DNA of 64,000 bases from an uncultured Isosphaeraceae bacterium (GTDB lineage: Bacteria > Planctomycetota > Planctomycetia > Isosphaerales > Isosphaeraceae): assembly GCA_945957605.1 (NCBI GenBank), contig CAMFLR010000009.1:186001-250000 (forward strand), written 5' to 3'. Numbering within the stretch: position 1 is the first letter of the stretch; each line of letters starts with the position of its first letter. This document shows positions 27,891 through 37,800 of this stretch, piece after piece. The notes under the pieces were generated by a model that did not search any database, was not told the DNA's origin, and worked only from the letters and a program-made list of their open reading frames with translations. The position numbers and the translations under genes are program-made.

Positions 27891-28622
27891 TCACGAAGTG
27901 ACGGCATCGAGGCTAGGAGGGGCAAAAGCCTTTGGCGCGGAGGTGAGTACCGTCACAGCGCCGATGGCTGCAGAAAGGTTACAGAGAGCGTGCCAGAGCA
28001 GCCGGGCCGTGCTTGAGGCGGCGACCGGATCGCCGGTTTTATCGATTGGGAACAGCACGGCTCCAAGGACCTCGTAGATCGCCGCGCCGATGCACGCGCC
28101 GATGAGCCCGCCAACCACAGCACGCGGCACGTTTCGACCGGTGCCAATGCCAAATGCCAGTCCAGCCGCCACGCCAATGAGTGCGGCGATGCCGATATGC
28201 ATCAGTAACGATGCGCCCAGTTCGGGAGAGATCGGCGTGGCAAACGCAAAGAAAGCAGTACCGAAGCCAAAAGCGCCCGCGGCCCCGAGAATGCCGCCGA
28301 GTCCTAATCCAATAAGACCCGCAAGAGGCGAGAAACGAGAAGCGCTCGCCAGCCCGCGACCGACAAGGCCTAGCATGAGTCCGAACAACGCGCCCTGAAT
28401 TCCATAAAACACGGCGGCGTTAAATAAAATAATCTTCATGAAGCCGGTAAGGTCGGCCTGTTCTTTGAGAGGATCGACTTCTTTTGGCCTAAAGAGATTA
28501 CCGAGCGATTCGCCCAGTCCCCAGGTCAGCCCGGCGGCGACCACGGCTCCGATGATAGCTGCGATGTACAGGCGTTGCCGAGAATGGACACTTTGTTTCT
28601 GACCGAGCGGCAATTCCGACAT
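27891..28622 (-). CDS. Glycine-rich polytopic membrane protein, unknown
   Basis: A protein of about 243 aa. ATG 28622 is preferred because GGGG lies just upstream; ATG 28634 would add four residues. Six or so hydrophobic helices alternate with glycine-zipper stretches such as LIGLGLGGILGAAGAFGFG and GLIGACIGAAIYEVLG. No transporter signature is seen. It precedes the TPR/ASPIC gene by 30 bp on the same strand, so the two probably share a transcript. Function unknown. Confidence 0.75.
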   Translation of the reverse strand: MSELPLGQKQSVHSRQRLYIAAIIGAVVAAGLTWGLGESLGNLFRPKEVDPLKEQADLTGFMKIILFNAAVFYGIQGALFGLMLGLVGRGLASASRFSPLAGLIGLGLGGILGAAGAFGFGTAFFAFATPISPELGASLLMHIGIAALIGVAAGLAFGIGTGRNVPRAVVGGLIGACIGAAIYEVLGAVLFPIDKTGDPVAASSTARLLWHALCNLSAAIGAVTVLTSAPKAFAPPSLDAVTS

Positions 28623-28634
28623 GTTAGACCCCAT

Positions 28635-29140
28635 ACGCGTCGTCGCGCACTGAAGATCGTGCGACGTTCGACCGCTCGTCCCGAATTAGATCGCGAAATA
28701 TCGTGAAGAAATGCCTCGTTTGCCCATTATCAACGCCCGGTAGACCGATGGGAAGTCCAGAGTTTGCGCAAATCGTTGCGATCGAATTCGGAGATAAGTC
28801 GATTGAACGCAGACTGATTTGACGAAGATTTTTCGCTTGCTACTTGACCAATTTGGTCGATTGCTAGATAAGCAGAAATAACAGTCGTGTTTATCGGCCC
28901 TTTCGACCATGGCCGATTCAGCGGTTTCCCATCGAAACGCTTGGATGTCACGTCTTCGCTGGCCACCGGTCGTCGCCAGCGATTGCAGCTTAACAAATCC
29001 GTTCGCGTATTCGCGAGTTCCGCGCGTAATCGCCCCCGAAGAAGGAGGCGAGGTGCTTGGAACGGTCGCGTTACCATCGACTCGTATGTCGGCATACGGG
29101 TTTGTCGCATCCGCCCTTACTAAACCCTTGAGGAAATCGC
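28635..29140. other. Intergenic region without supported gene
   Basis: About 500 bp between divergent genes. A minus-strand open frame of 170 codons runs through it into the lipoprotein gene, but it has no ribosome site or recognisable composition and is taken as chance. The segment near 28780-28890 is AT-richer and may hold promoters; nothing else is visible. Confidence 0.5.
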
Positions 29141-29341
29141 ATGAACGAAAATCGGAAGAGCCGTCGCTCGTTTCTGGTCCTGATGTCGACCGTAGCAACG
29201 ACCACTGGCATGTTGCTCGCTGGTTGCGATGGCGGCGCGCCGAAGGAAGATCTCCAGAAGATCGATCCAGCCGAAAAGGCGAAGGACTCCATGGACTTCT
29301 ACAAGAACAATCAACTCAAAAAAGGCGGGGCTAAGAAGTAA
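29141..29341 (+). CDS. Small Tat-type lipoprotein
   Basis: A 66-aa exported lipoprotein. GAGGAA (29130-29135) is the ribosome site. The signal has twin arginines (SRRSFLVLM), a hydrophobic stretch and lipobox LLAGC, so Cys29 would be lipidated; the mature part is only about 38 residues, charged, with a Lys-rich end (KKGGAKK). Tiny lipoproteins of this type directly before DUF1559 genes are common in planctomycetes. The DUF1559 gene begins 84 bp downstream on the same strand. The specific function is unknown. Confidence 0.88.
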   Translation: MNENRKSRRSFLVLMSTVATTTGMLLAGCDGGAPKEDLQKIDPAEKAKDSMDFYKNNQLKKGGAKK

Positions 29342-29425
29342 CAAATTCTTATGCCAGGTTCCTGGCTTCCCTTGCACCGATCTCAGTCGTCCTATCATTT
29401 CTTTCTTATGACGAGAGGTGATTTC

Positions 29426-30508
29426 ATGAGTTCGTTTCGATTGAAGCGACGGGGTTTCACGCTGATCGAGCTGCTGGTGGTCATCGCGATCATCGCAGTT
29501 TTGATCGCCCTGCTGCTCCCCGCAGTTCAGGCCGCGCGCGAAGCCGCTCGCCGCTCGCAGTGCGTCAACAATCTCAAGCAGATTGGTTTGGCGATGCACA
29601 ATTATCACACGTCTAACGACAAATTCCCCCCCGGTGCCGCGGCTTCAAACACCCCGTATAACGCGGGTTGCGTGGCCTGGATGGGTTGGAGCGCCCAGGC
29701 GCTGATGTTCGGCTACATCGAACAGGGCGCGCTGTACAACGCGATCAATTTTTCCATTGATCCAATGCAGTCGAACGCCGGCAACGGCGCGAATCTGACC
29801 GGTCGCAATGCGAAGGTCGCTGTCTTCCTCTGTCCTTCAGACGGACAGGCCGGCAACGTGTTCATCAACAGCTACTACGCCAGCATGGGCACCTCCACCT
29901 GGACCAGCAACTCGGTCGATAACGGCCCGAATTGCAACGCCGGCAGCGGTGGTTCGTCGGGTATGTTCTACTACGCGACGTCTTACGGCCTGCGCGACGC
30001 GACTGACGGCTCGTCGAACACGGTCGCCTTCAGCGAAGGTCTCGTCGGCGACGCCAACGCGACGGTCCCCAAGCCGCGAGTAACCGGCGTCAACATCAAC
30101 GGCGGCTATTCGGTGATCGACGCCAGCGTCGATCCGACGCAGCTCGGCGCCACCCTTAGCTCGTGCGACACGTCCTTCAAAACGGCGGTCAACGGCACCA
30201 GCTTGAGCGTGAACAAGGGCTGGTTCTGGGGTTGGGGTGCCGACACGATGTCGATGTTCAACACGATCGTGCCGCCCAGCTCGACGACCTCGCAGTGGGG
30301 TCAGTGCCGGTTCGGTTGCGTCGGTTGCGGCTCGTACTCGGCCGACCACTCGAACATCACCAACGCGAACAGCCTGCATCCGGGCGGTGCAAACGTCCTG
30401 ATGACCGACGGTAGCGTGAAGTTCATCAAGAGCACCGTCCAGCCCAAGGTCTGGTGGTCGCTCGGTACCCGGTCCGGTGGCGAAGTCATCAGCGCTGACG
30501 CGTATTGA
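29426..30508 (+). CDS. DUF1559 protein with type IV pilin-like N-terminus
   Basis: A 360-aa pseudopilin-like protein. Start ATG 29426 follows GAGAGG (29413-29418) at normal spacing. The prepilin peptidase signal is [20 protein letters not shown], with processing expected after Gly and Phe N-methylated; Glu5 is kept. Then follow [20 protein letters not shown] and the DUF1559 globular domain, with the family's C-terminal [16 protein letters not shown] motif. Planctomycetes carry many paralogues, thought to form type II secretion-like or pilus-like fibres. It is followed by a strong terminator, so with the lipoprotein it forms a two-gene unit. Confidence 0.96.
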   Translation: MSSFRLKRRGFTLIELLVVIAIIAVLIALLLPAVQAAREAARRSQCVNNLKQIGLAMHNYHTSNDKFPPGAAASNTPYNAGCVAWMGWSAQALMFGYIEQGALYNAINFSIDPMQSNAGNGANLTGRNAKVAVFLCPSDGQAGNVFINSYYASMGTSTWTSNSVDNGPNCNAGSGGSSGMFYYATSYGLRDATDGSSNTVAFSEGLVGDANATVPKPRVTGVNINGGYSVIDASVDPTQLGATLSSCDTSFKTAVNGTSLSVNKGWFWGWGADTMSMFNTIVPPSSTTSQWGQCRFGCVGCGSYSADHSNITNANSLHPGGANVLMTDGSVKFIKSTVQPKVWWSLGTRSGGEVISADAY

Positions 30509-30549
30509 TTTCTCACAGTTAAATCGTGCGATCTCCAATCGCATCAATC

Positions 30550-30601
30550 CCCCGCCGATCGACTTCGTTGCAAAACGGGTCGGTCGGCGGGGTTTGTTTT
30601 T
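30550..30601 (+). terminator. Intrinsic terminator of the lipoprotein-DUF1559 unit
   Basis: A 14-bp stem (30550-30563 with 30579-30592; one G-T wobble), 15-nt loop, followed by tttgttttt. It is well placed 40 bp after the DUF1559 stop. Confidence 0.9.
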
Positions 30602-30662
30602 GATCGTGCATCGATAGTCAGCGAGACCTGCAAGAGCTATCCTGCGATTGCTCGCGAAAGCA

Positions 30663-32597
30663 TTAAACGTTGACCGCGACTTCCGTAGAAAGACCGAAGC
30701 GATTGGTCACGCGCAGCGTCGCCGTTTTTCCTCGCATCTTGGCGGGAACTTTGACCTTTTGCCCCTTCACATTCTCCAGGAAGGGACTACTGCCCGGGAC
30801 GTGGCCGAACTGCCAGTGAAACGTGAGGCCCTGGTTTCTGAGGGCTTTGCGATCGTCGGCATTGGCACCGACCACGACATTACCAGCGCGCTTGGTAATT
30901 GCCACGACCGCCGTGGGAGCGAGCGTCGCATAGATTTGCGCGGCGATTGCCTGATGCCCCAAGGCATTGGGATGAAGCGTGCCCGAGGTGAACGCCGTGC
31001 TCTCCGCGCCGAACGTTCCGGCGAAAGGCCCCTGAAAAATCACTGACTCGCGCGCGGTTCGAATGAATCGCGTTGTGTCGGCGGTGCCATCCTTGGGCGC
31101 GGCATATCCATGACCGATAAAGGCATTGGAAATGCCCGAAATATAATTCCAACCATTGGCGGTGGCAGCCGCTGCCACAGCCTGATCGAGCGGTTGAACG
31201 ATCAACTGACCGACGACGTAAGACACCGTGGCCGTTGCGCCCGCTTCGGGAACAACGTCGTCGAGCGCAGTTCCCCACCAGGGGACGGAAACCGACATTC
31301 CCGTTGACGAATTGGTCATCGTCTTCATCACGCGCGTGGGGTCGGGATACTCTGTGATGAAGGTTCCGGTCGCCTGCACGCCATAACTGCTCAGCATGGA
31401 ACGAAGCAACGCGTATCGGTTCGCGAGCACCAGGGCGCCCGTGTTGAATTCATGGAGGGCACTCGCAACCACCGACGACTGGCCGGCGAGCGCCTGGGCC
31501 TGAGCCAGCGTTTGCGAGATCTTGGTGGAGTCGGTCAAATTGCCGATCGGGTCGTTGGCGAAGATCGGGTCTGAGGAATCAATCAGCGAATCTTCGACCA
31601 GCGTCGTGGCGATATTGGCGAATTCAACGTCGTTGCCGCCAAGCGAAATGAAGAGTTGATCAACCTTGCGATTACCGATAATTCGATGTAACTCGTCGAC
31701 TTCGTTGGGCATCGGGTAGTTGGGATTCACCTTGCCCCAAAGGGTTTCCAGCCCCATCGCCGAGAGAATCGTCGCGCCGCTCTGCGCGACTAGAACATAT
31801 GTCACCGAAGTGTGCGGGTCGCTTCGTTCGAGTTGAAGCGCATATTGGGCGGTTCCGGTCGCGGTCGAACGGTGGGCATCGGCATTTTCGGCCTGCATGC
31901 CTTCCTTACCTGCGACACCATCATATGGACCGGGGCCATAAAAACCGGTCGCAGCATCGGCCCAAAGTGCAGGTGTTGTTGGACTGTTAATGCTGAGACT
32001 GGCGACGTCGGAAAGGAAGGTCGTGCTGGAGTAGGTGCTGAGGTCGTCTGTGTACAGTGGAGCGGTCGACCCGCCGAACTCGTATTCAAGCCCCTGCACC
32101 TTTTCGGGATTCGCTTCGCCTGATGCGTAGCTGTCGCCCATGCTCACGATCAGGATGTCACGCACAGAAACCGGATGCGACGTCTGGGTCGTCAATTTAC
32201 CCATGTCGTAGCGTCTGAACGTCGTTTGATAGACGCCCTGAGGCAAGTTGAGAACCGGCGGGTTGGTGGCCATATCCGACGCCAGCCGCTGCACCTTGAT
32301 ATTCGGCCCCGATCCGGGTGGGTTCAGCACCCAGGTATAAAGCACGGTCGAATCTGGCGTTGGGTCGTTGTTCACGCTCAAAGTCAGAGAAAACGTCGTC
32401 GCCTGGGCGTATTGTGCGGTGTTAGGCAGGTCGATGAGACCGTTGTGATTCAGGTCGAGTCCGAAGCGATCCGCCATTTTGTAGTCGAAATCGGCGGCGA
32501 GCAAAAACCGATCTTCAAGCGATTCGATGCGCGGACGGACCGGCCGCCGAACCGAGGATTTACCGACGTTCAGATTTCGCGACTGCCAATTGTTCAT
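30663..32597 (-). CDS. Secreted SGNH/GDSL-type hydrolase with LEPR-XLL-like signal
   Basis: A 644-aa exported hydrolase. ATG 32597 is chosen because it starts MNNWQSRNLN, giving a normal distance to the sorting motif IESLEDRFLLA. About residues 30-150 are a beta-rich domain with a DLNHNGLIDLP EF-hand-like loop. The SGNH fold follows: block I SMGDSYASGEANP (nucleophile Ser), block III LGGNDVEFANI, and block V TLHPNALGHQA (catalytic His). The C-terminal ~75 residues form another beta-sandwich (KVKVPAKMRGKTATLRVTNR). It likely hydrolyses ester bonds in extracellular polysaccharide or lipid; the substrate is not evident. Convergent with the DUF1559 gene. Confidence 0.92.
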   Translation of the reverse strand: MNNWQSRNLNVGKSSVRRPVRPRIESLEDRFLLAADFDYKMADRFGLDLNHNGLIDLPNTAQYAQATTFSLTLSVNNDPTPDSTVLYTWVLNPPGSGPNIKVQRLASDMATNPPVLNLPQGVYQTTFRRYDMGKLTTQTSHPVSVRDILIVSMGDSYASGEANPEKVQGLEYEFGGSTAPLYTDDLSTYSSTTFLSDVASLSINSPTTPALWADAATGFYGPGPYDGVAGKEGMQAENADAHRSTATGTAQYALQLERSDPHTSVTYVLVAQSGATILSAMGLETLWGKVNPNYPMPNEVDELHRIIGNRKVDQLFISLGGNDVEFANIATTLVEDSLIDSSDPIFANDPIGNLTDSTKISQTLAQAQALAGQSSVVASALHEFNTGALVLANRYALLRSMLSSYGVQATGTFITEYPDPTRVMKTMTNSSTGMSVSVPWWGTALDDVVPEAGATATVSYVVGQLIVQPLDQAVAAAATANGWNYISGISNAFIGHGYAAPKDGTADTTRFIRTARESVIFQGPFAGTFGAESTAFTSGTLHPNALGHQAIAAQIYATLAPTAVVAITKRAGNVVVGANADDRKALRNQGLTFHWQFGHVPGSSPFLENVKGQKVKVPAKMRGKTATLRVTNRFGLSTEVAVNV

Positions 32598-32972
32598 GGC
32601 TGGATCACTCTCGGGTGCGCTGCTCAATTCGGATAAGCACAAGAAATCAACCATTATGCTGCCAGAAAACTGAGGCGTGGGCCAATCTTTGGCGGCAAAT
32701 TCTTCTCAATCGTTACAGATTGCGTTGTCCGCGGGCAACGAGGCCATTCACTGTGATGTAGCATCTAAATATAAAATATTCAGAAGCATTGTCGTCATTC
32801 GGATGCGCTCGATCGGCTGTTTCAACTGTGGCGGTCAATGATTGATAATCTTGCCTGCGATCTTGCCCTACGTTGACCGTACGCCATCAATATGCTTTAA
32901 CGCCTCTGTATCAAGCTCTCAGCCTCTCTCTCTCGATCGTTCAGCTTTTTGCGCGTTTGCAGGAAGGTCACG
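32598..32972. other. Divergent intergenic region
   Basis: About 375 bp hold the promoters of the SGNH hydrolase and the sigma-factor-like gene. It contains an AT-rich stretch (32758-32785, taaatataaaatattc) that could be a promoter core. The ribosome site AGGAAGG (32961-32967) precedes the downstream start by 5 nt. No gene is seen. Confidence 0.55.
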
Positions 32973-34223
32973 ATGTTCGAGTCGACCACGGAGGAGAATT
33001 TTCGATCATGGGACAAGTTCCTTGATTCTTACTATCAAGCGATTCGCACTTCTGTGAGCCTGCTCCCCTTCATCGGCGAATCCTCGGCAGACGACGTTAC
33101 GCAAAGTTTCTTCTTGAAGTTCTACGAGAAAGATTTTCTTGCCAATCGACCTGTCATCACAGGGCGTTTCCGCAACTGGTTGTACGTCGCCGCGCGTCGG
33201 CATGCTGTTGATGAATGGCGAAAGATCCGGCGAACTTCCGATCATCTTGACCTGTTCGAGATTCGTGAGCCCGACGACCGAGCGCAGAACGATCCTCACG
33301 CCGTCTCATTCGAAAGTGACGAACTTTACGCCCTGAGCGTCCTTCATCTTGCCGTCAGGCGAGTCCGCGAACAATTGGTTGTGCAAGGAAAGTCGGAGTG
33401 CTGGAAGATCTTTGAAGAACTTGTCGTCGCATCGCTCTTTCCCGGACGCGAACCAATGACGCGTCATGAGCTTTTGGTCATGTTTCCTGGCCAATCCGCA
33501 ACGGTGCTCGACAATCGGGTGACGACCGTCAAACGCGTGCTTCGCCGAGTCCTCGCCGCTGTGGTCCCCGCCGATCCCACCGAGCAACTAACCGCCGAGG
33601 AGAGATTCCGAGAGTTATTGGGGATTCTTGCGGAGTCGAAGAGCTGCAAGCTTTGGCTGGCATTCCTCACCGATCCCGCGCCTGACATGGATCTGTCATC
33701 GGGCTCATCTCTTAAAATCGAAGATGCCGCTCAGGAAATGCTCAACGACGAACTCGGCATCTTGCTGGGATTCTGGCTCAACATGCCATTGTGTGAGTAT
33801 CTCGATGATCTCGAATCGATTGGGCCGTTGAGCGTTCGCGGTCCGCGGAGACGCGCTGAAATTACGCTGAGAGACGTGATCTCCGAGGCCGATCCTCAGT
33901 TCGCAGAGCTTCCGTCGGAAGATAAGGCAGCTTTATATAAGCTTATCAAGGAATTCGCCAAACGGGTTTACCGCTCGATAAAACGGACTGGCGACGAGCC
34001 GGGTCGTGCAACGACGTCGATGCCGGTCGAAGTCGCGAATGTGGTCTACAATCTCGCCGGCGCACTGGCGCTTACCCGTAATGGCATGCGCATCATTGGT
34101 TTGAGCGACGATCAGTTTCGGAAGAACCTCTCATGGGTTCTGGAACGCCCCTGGGTTGATACCGCGCTTCGCCCGGTTCTGTCGGCGGCGATCGACCAAC
34201 TCAAGCCAAGTTCCAACTCCTGA
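32973..34223 (+). CDS. ECF-like sigma factor with long C-terminal extension
   Basis: A 416-aa protein; the start is fixed by AGGAAGG 5 nt upstream. Region 2 is recognisable: ADDVTQSFFLKFYEKDFL, then GRFRNWLYVAARRHAVDEWR, close to planctomycete ECF sigma factors (TQEFFxRLLEKD...GRFRxFLLxALRHFLxNEW). A degenerate region 4 helix-turn-helix is likely around residues 165-195 (MTRHELLVMFPGQSATVLDN, then VTTVKRVLRRVL). The last ~220 residues are an unclassified helical extension without membrane segments, where other ECF factors carry regulatory domains. It is followed after 580 bp by a giant surface protein gene on the same strand, which it may control (inference). No anti-sigma gene adjoins it. 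Confidence 0.8.
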   Translation: MFESTTEENFRSWDKFLDSYYQAIRTSVSLLPFIGESSADDVTQSFFLKFYEKDFLANRPVITGRFRNWLYVAARRHAVDEWRKIRRTSDHLDLFEIREPDDRAQNDPHAVSFESDELYALSVLHLAVRRVREQLVVQGKSECWKIFEELVVASLFPGREPMTRHELLVMFPGQSATVLDNRVTTVKRVLRRVLAAVVPADPTEQLTAEERFRELLGILAESKSCKLWLAFLTDPAPDMDLSSGSSLKIEDAAQEMLNDELGILLGFWLNMPLCEYLDDLESIGPLSVRGPRRRAEITLRDVISEADPQFAELPSEDKAALYKLIKEFAKRVYRSIKRTGDEPGRATTSMPVEVANVVYNLAGALALTRNGMRIIGLSDDQFRKNLSWVLERPWVDTALRPVLSAAIDQLKPSSNS

Positions 34224-34803
34224 GGTGAGGTTTTCGGTCCCTATTTAAGATCCAAACAGAAAAAGTGAAACGCTGAAAGAATCTGCGCAAGTCCTGGTCA
34301 TCTAGAACGACTTGAAATTGGGAACGGGAAAAACGGAGTCGGCAGAGCTTAGCCCAGCTCGGTTTGACTCGCCGGTTTGGTCTTGTATGTCGTGACATAC
34401 GAGTGTCACGGTCGATCGCAATTCTCATGTCGCCAGATCTGGCGTGTGGACCGCTTTTTCGCTGTGCGCAAGAGGGGAGAATCTCAGTCTGCAAGCCCTA
34501 AAACTAGGGTCGATCGAGAGTTGTGAGAGATATTGATGAAAAGGAGGCACATATCAGACGAGATTGTTGACTTGCAGAGTTTGTCGATGCAAGAATCTTT
34601 TAGCCTCATGCTCTCGCCGAAGCGGCCATGCTGGCTTCCCGCGTAATCCTTTTGCTTTCGCTTAGTAACCGACTCCGTATCTCGGCGCCGAAGTCGCCGG
34701 ATGCTGGTGCGTTCTCTCCACCAGCGCTAAGAAACTGCGCTCTGAGACTTGAGCACAAGTTCACCGGCGACTGCACTCCTCTTCAGCGAAACGAGCGATA
34801 AAG
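34224..34803. promoter_or_regulatory. Intergenic region upstream of the giant surface protein gene
   Basis: 580 bp without a supported gene. It contains two perfect dyads: GTATGTC-gt-GACATAC (34385-34400) and CGCCAGATCTGGCG (34431-34444), 46 bp apart centre to centre. Each could occur by chance a few times in 64 kb, but together ahead of a 7.8-kb gene they are candidate operator sites. No -35/-10 is assigned. Confidence 0.35.
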
Positions 34804-37800
34804 ATGAGCCGTCTCTCCTGGCTTCGTTCGCATAAATCGGGTTCTCAGAGAAGAGTGCGTTTGGCAGAGCTCAGGCGTTCGGTCAGTCTCCGGCCCTGGG
34901 CTGAGGGACTTGAAGACCGGACCGTGATGTCCACGATCACCTGGAACACAACGACGGCCCCTACTGGCGGCGATTGGGATACAGCGTCGAACTGGGTCGG
35001 TGGCAGGGTCCCTGGTCCCTCGGATACCGCGAAAATCACCGGGCTCGCGGGGCCTGGCATCGTTTTCTTGAACTCGAGCGCAGCCGACTCGATTTCGAGT
35101 CTAGCCACCGATTCCACGGCGACCGTCAATATCATCACCGGCTCGCTCACGCTGGGTAGCGCGGGAACTTCGAGCCTTTCGGGGCCTTTGACGATTGGTC
35201 TTGGCGCAGCGTTCTCCGTTGGTGCCGGCTCGACGATCGCGATTAGTTCGACGGTCACCGACAATGGAAATCTGAATTTCTCCGACGGCGACGTCGTGAA
35301 CAACGGCTTCGGCCAGATCATCGTCAACGGTACGATGACGGCGAGCACAACGACGTTCAACAGTGGCTCGACCACTGTGAACAGCGGCGGAACAATCACG
35401 CCAACAAACAGCACGTTCAACACAACATTGAACGTCAACTATGCCAGCGTGGCGTCGCTGACGCCGAATATCAGCTTCAATACCATCAATATTCAAGGCG
35501 GTACTCTCCCCGCAGGCGCGACGCTTAACCTGAACGCAATTGGGCTGAATACGTCAAAGTTGAGTTATGGCTTCACCAGTAATTTCATCGTCGCGCTGAA
35601 TGCAACGCTGGCCGTTGGGCCCAACGTGACGATCGCGACGGGCGTGACACTGACGAACAACGGCACGCTCAGCTTTGCTTCCGGTGACGTCGTCAACAAT
35701 GGCTTCGGTACGATCACCGACGCCGGCACGATGACATCGACCGGCACCACGTTCAGCAGCGGTACGATCACGATCAACAGCGGCGCGACGTTTACGCCGA
35801 CGAGCAGCGTGTTCAATACGACGCTGAACATTCCTTACGGCAATGTCGCTTCGCTCACCCCGAACATCAGTTTCAGCACGATCAACGTCGCGGCAGGGAC
35901 ATTGCCGAGTGGCGCGACGCTGAACTTGAACGCGATCGGCATCGACACATCGAAACTGGCGTACGGCTTCACGGCAAATTTCATCATTGCTTCCGGGGCG
36001 ACGCTGGCAGTCGGCCCCAACGTGTCGATCGCCACCGGCGTGACGTTGACGAACAATGGCACGCTTAGCTTTGCGACCGGTGATGTCGTCAACAACGGCT
36101 TCGGCACGATCATCGACGCCGGCACGATGACCGCGAGCCACACCACGTTCACGAGTGGTACGATCACGATCAACAGCGGCGCGACGTTTACGCCGACGAA
36201 CAGCGTATTCAATACGACGCTGAACATTCCTTACGGCAACGTGACGTCACTGACGCCGAACACCAGCTTCAGCACGATCAACATTGCCGCCGGGACGTTG
36301 CCAAATGGCTCGACGCTGAACCTGAACGCGATCGGCACCGACACTTCGAAGCTTGCCTACGGCTTCACCGGCAATTTCGTCATCGCACTCGGTGCCACGC
36401 TGGCCGTTGGTGCCAACGTGTCGATCGCGACGGGCGTGACTTTGACGAACAACGGCACGCTCAGCTTTGCGACTGGTGACGTCGTCAACAACGGCTTCGG
36501 TACGATCATCGACGCCGGCACGATGACATCGACCGGCACCACGTTCACGAGCGGCACGATCACGGTCAACAGCGGCGCGACGTTCACGCCGACAATCAGC
36601 GTGTTCAACACGACGCTGAATATTCCTTACGCAAATGTGCCCTCGTTATCGCCGAACATCAGTTTCAGCACGATCAACGTCGCGGCTGGGACGTTGCCGG
36701 CCGGCTCGACGCTGAACCTGAACGCGATTGGTACCGATACGTCGAAGCTGGCCTACGGCTTCACCGGGAATTTCACCATCGCCCTGGGTGCCACAGTGGC
36801 GGTTGGTCCCAATGTGTCGATCTCCACCGGCGTGACTCTGACCGACAATGGCACGCTCAGCTTTGGCACCGGCGACATCGTAAACAACGGCTTCGGCACG
36901 ATTGCCGTCACCGGTACGATGACGTCGAACCGCACCGCCTTCACGAGCGGGTCGATCAGTGTGACTAACCCTGGCGTGTTCACCGCGACCGGCAGCACTT
37001 TTACGAGCAATCTCACGTTCGCGACCGGCACCAACGACACGATTCACCTGGGCAAGATCTCAGGGCCGCTCAATCTCGCGAGTGGCGCAACCATTTCCAT
37101 CTCAGGAAATGATTTCTCAAGTATCTCAAACAACAACATCGTTGCGTCGGGAGATCCTGCCGCATCGATCGATATCAGCGGTAATTACTGGGGTACCACA
37201 AACACCGCAACAATCGCCGCGAAGATTGTCGACCATACCACCAACGTAAATCTGCCGACGATCGTTTACCAACCGATTCTCAGCGGCGCCGGAACGACGC
37301 AAGCAACATCCACTTCGGTGACCTACTCCAGCCTCGCGCAGAATGTCGCTCTCAGCGCGGTGGTCACGAGCGGCGGATCGCCGATCGATGGAGGTACCGA
37401 GACGTTTACCATTCTTCAGGGCACCACGCAAATTGGTAATCCTCTTACGGTAAACGTCCTCAGTGGCGCGGCGAGTGGGAACTACCCACTGCCTGCCGGC
37501 ACTGTGGTTGGCACCTACACGATACAGGCTGTATTCAACGGCAACGCGAACTACCTCGGTTTCACCGACGCTTCGAAAGTGCTCACGGTGAATCAGGCTT
37601 CGGTTACGCTCTCGCCCTCGAGCCAGAGCACAACCTATAGCGGTGTGGCCACGACGACGATCCCGCTCAACGCGTCGTTGACGAGCAGCGCCGGCATTGT
37701 CAGCGAAGGCACGATCACTTACACGATCTTTCAAGGCGCGACGGTCATCGGCGTCCCCGTCACCGTGAACGTCCTCAGCGGTGCCGCGCCGGCGTCCTAT

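Noticed and set aside
28686-29198. 170-codon minus-strand open frame
   Set aside because: Overlaps the well-supported Tat lipoprotein start, has no ribosome site and an unlikely composition.
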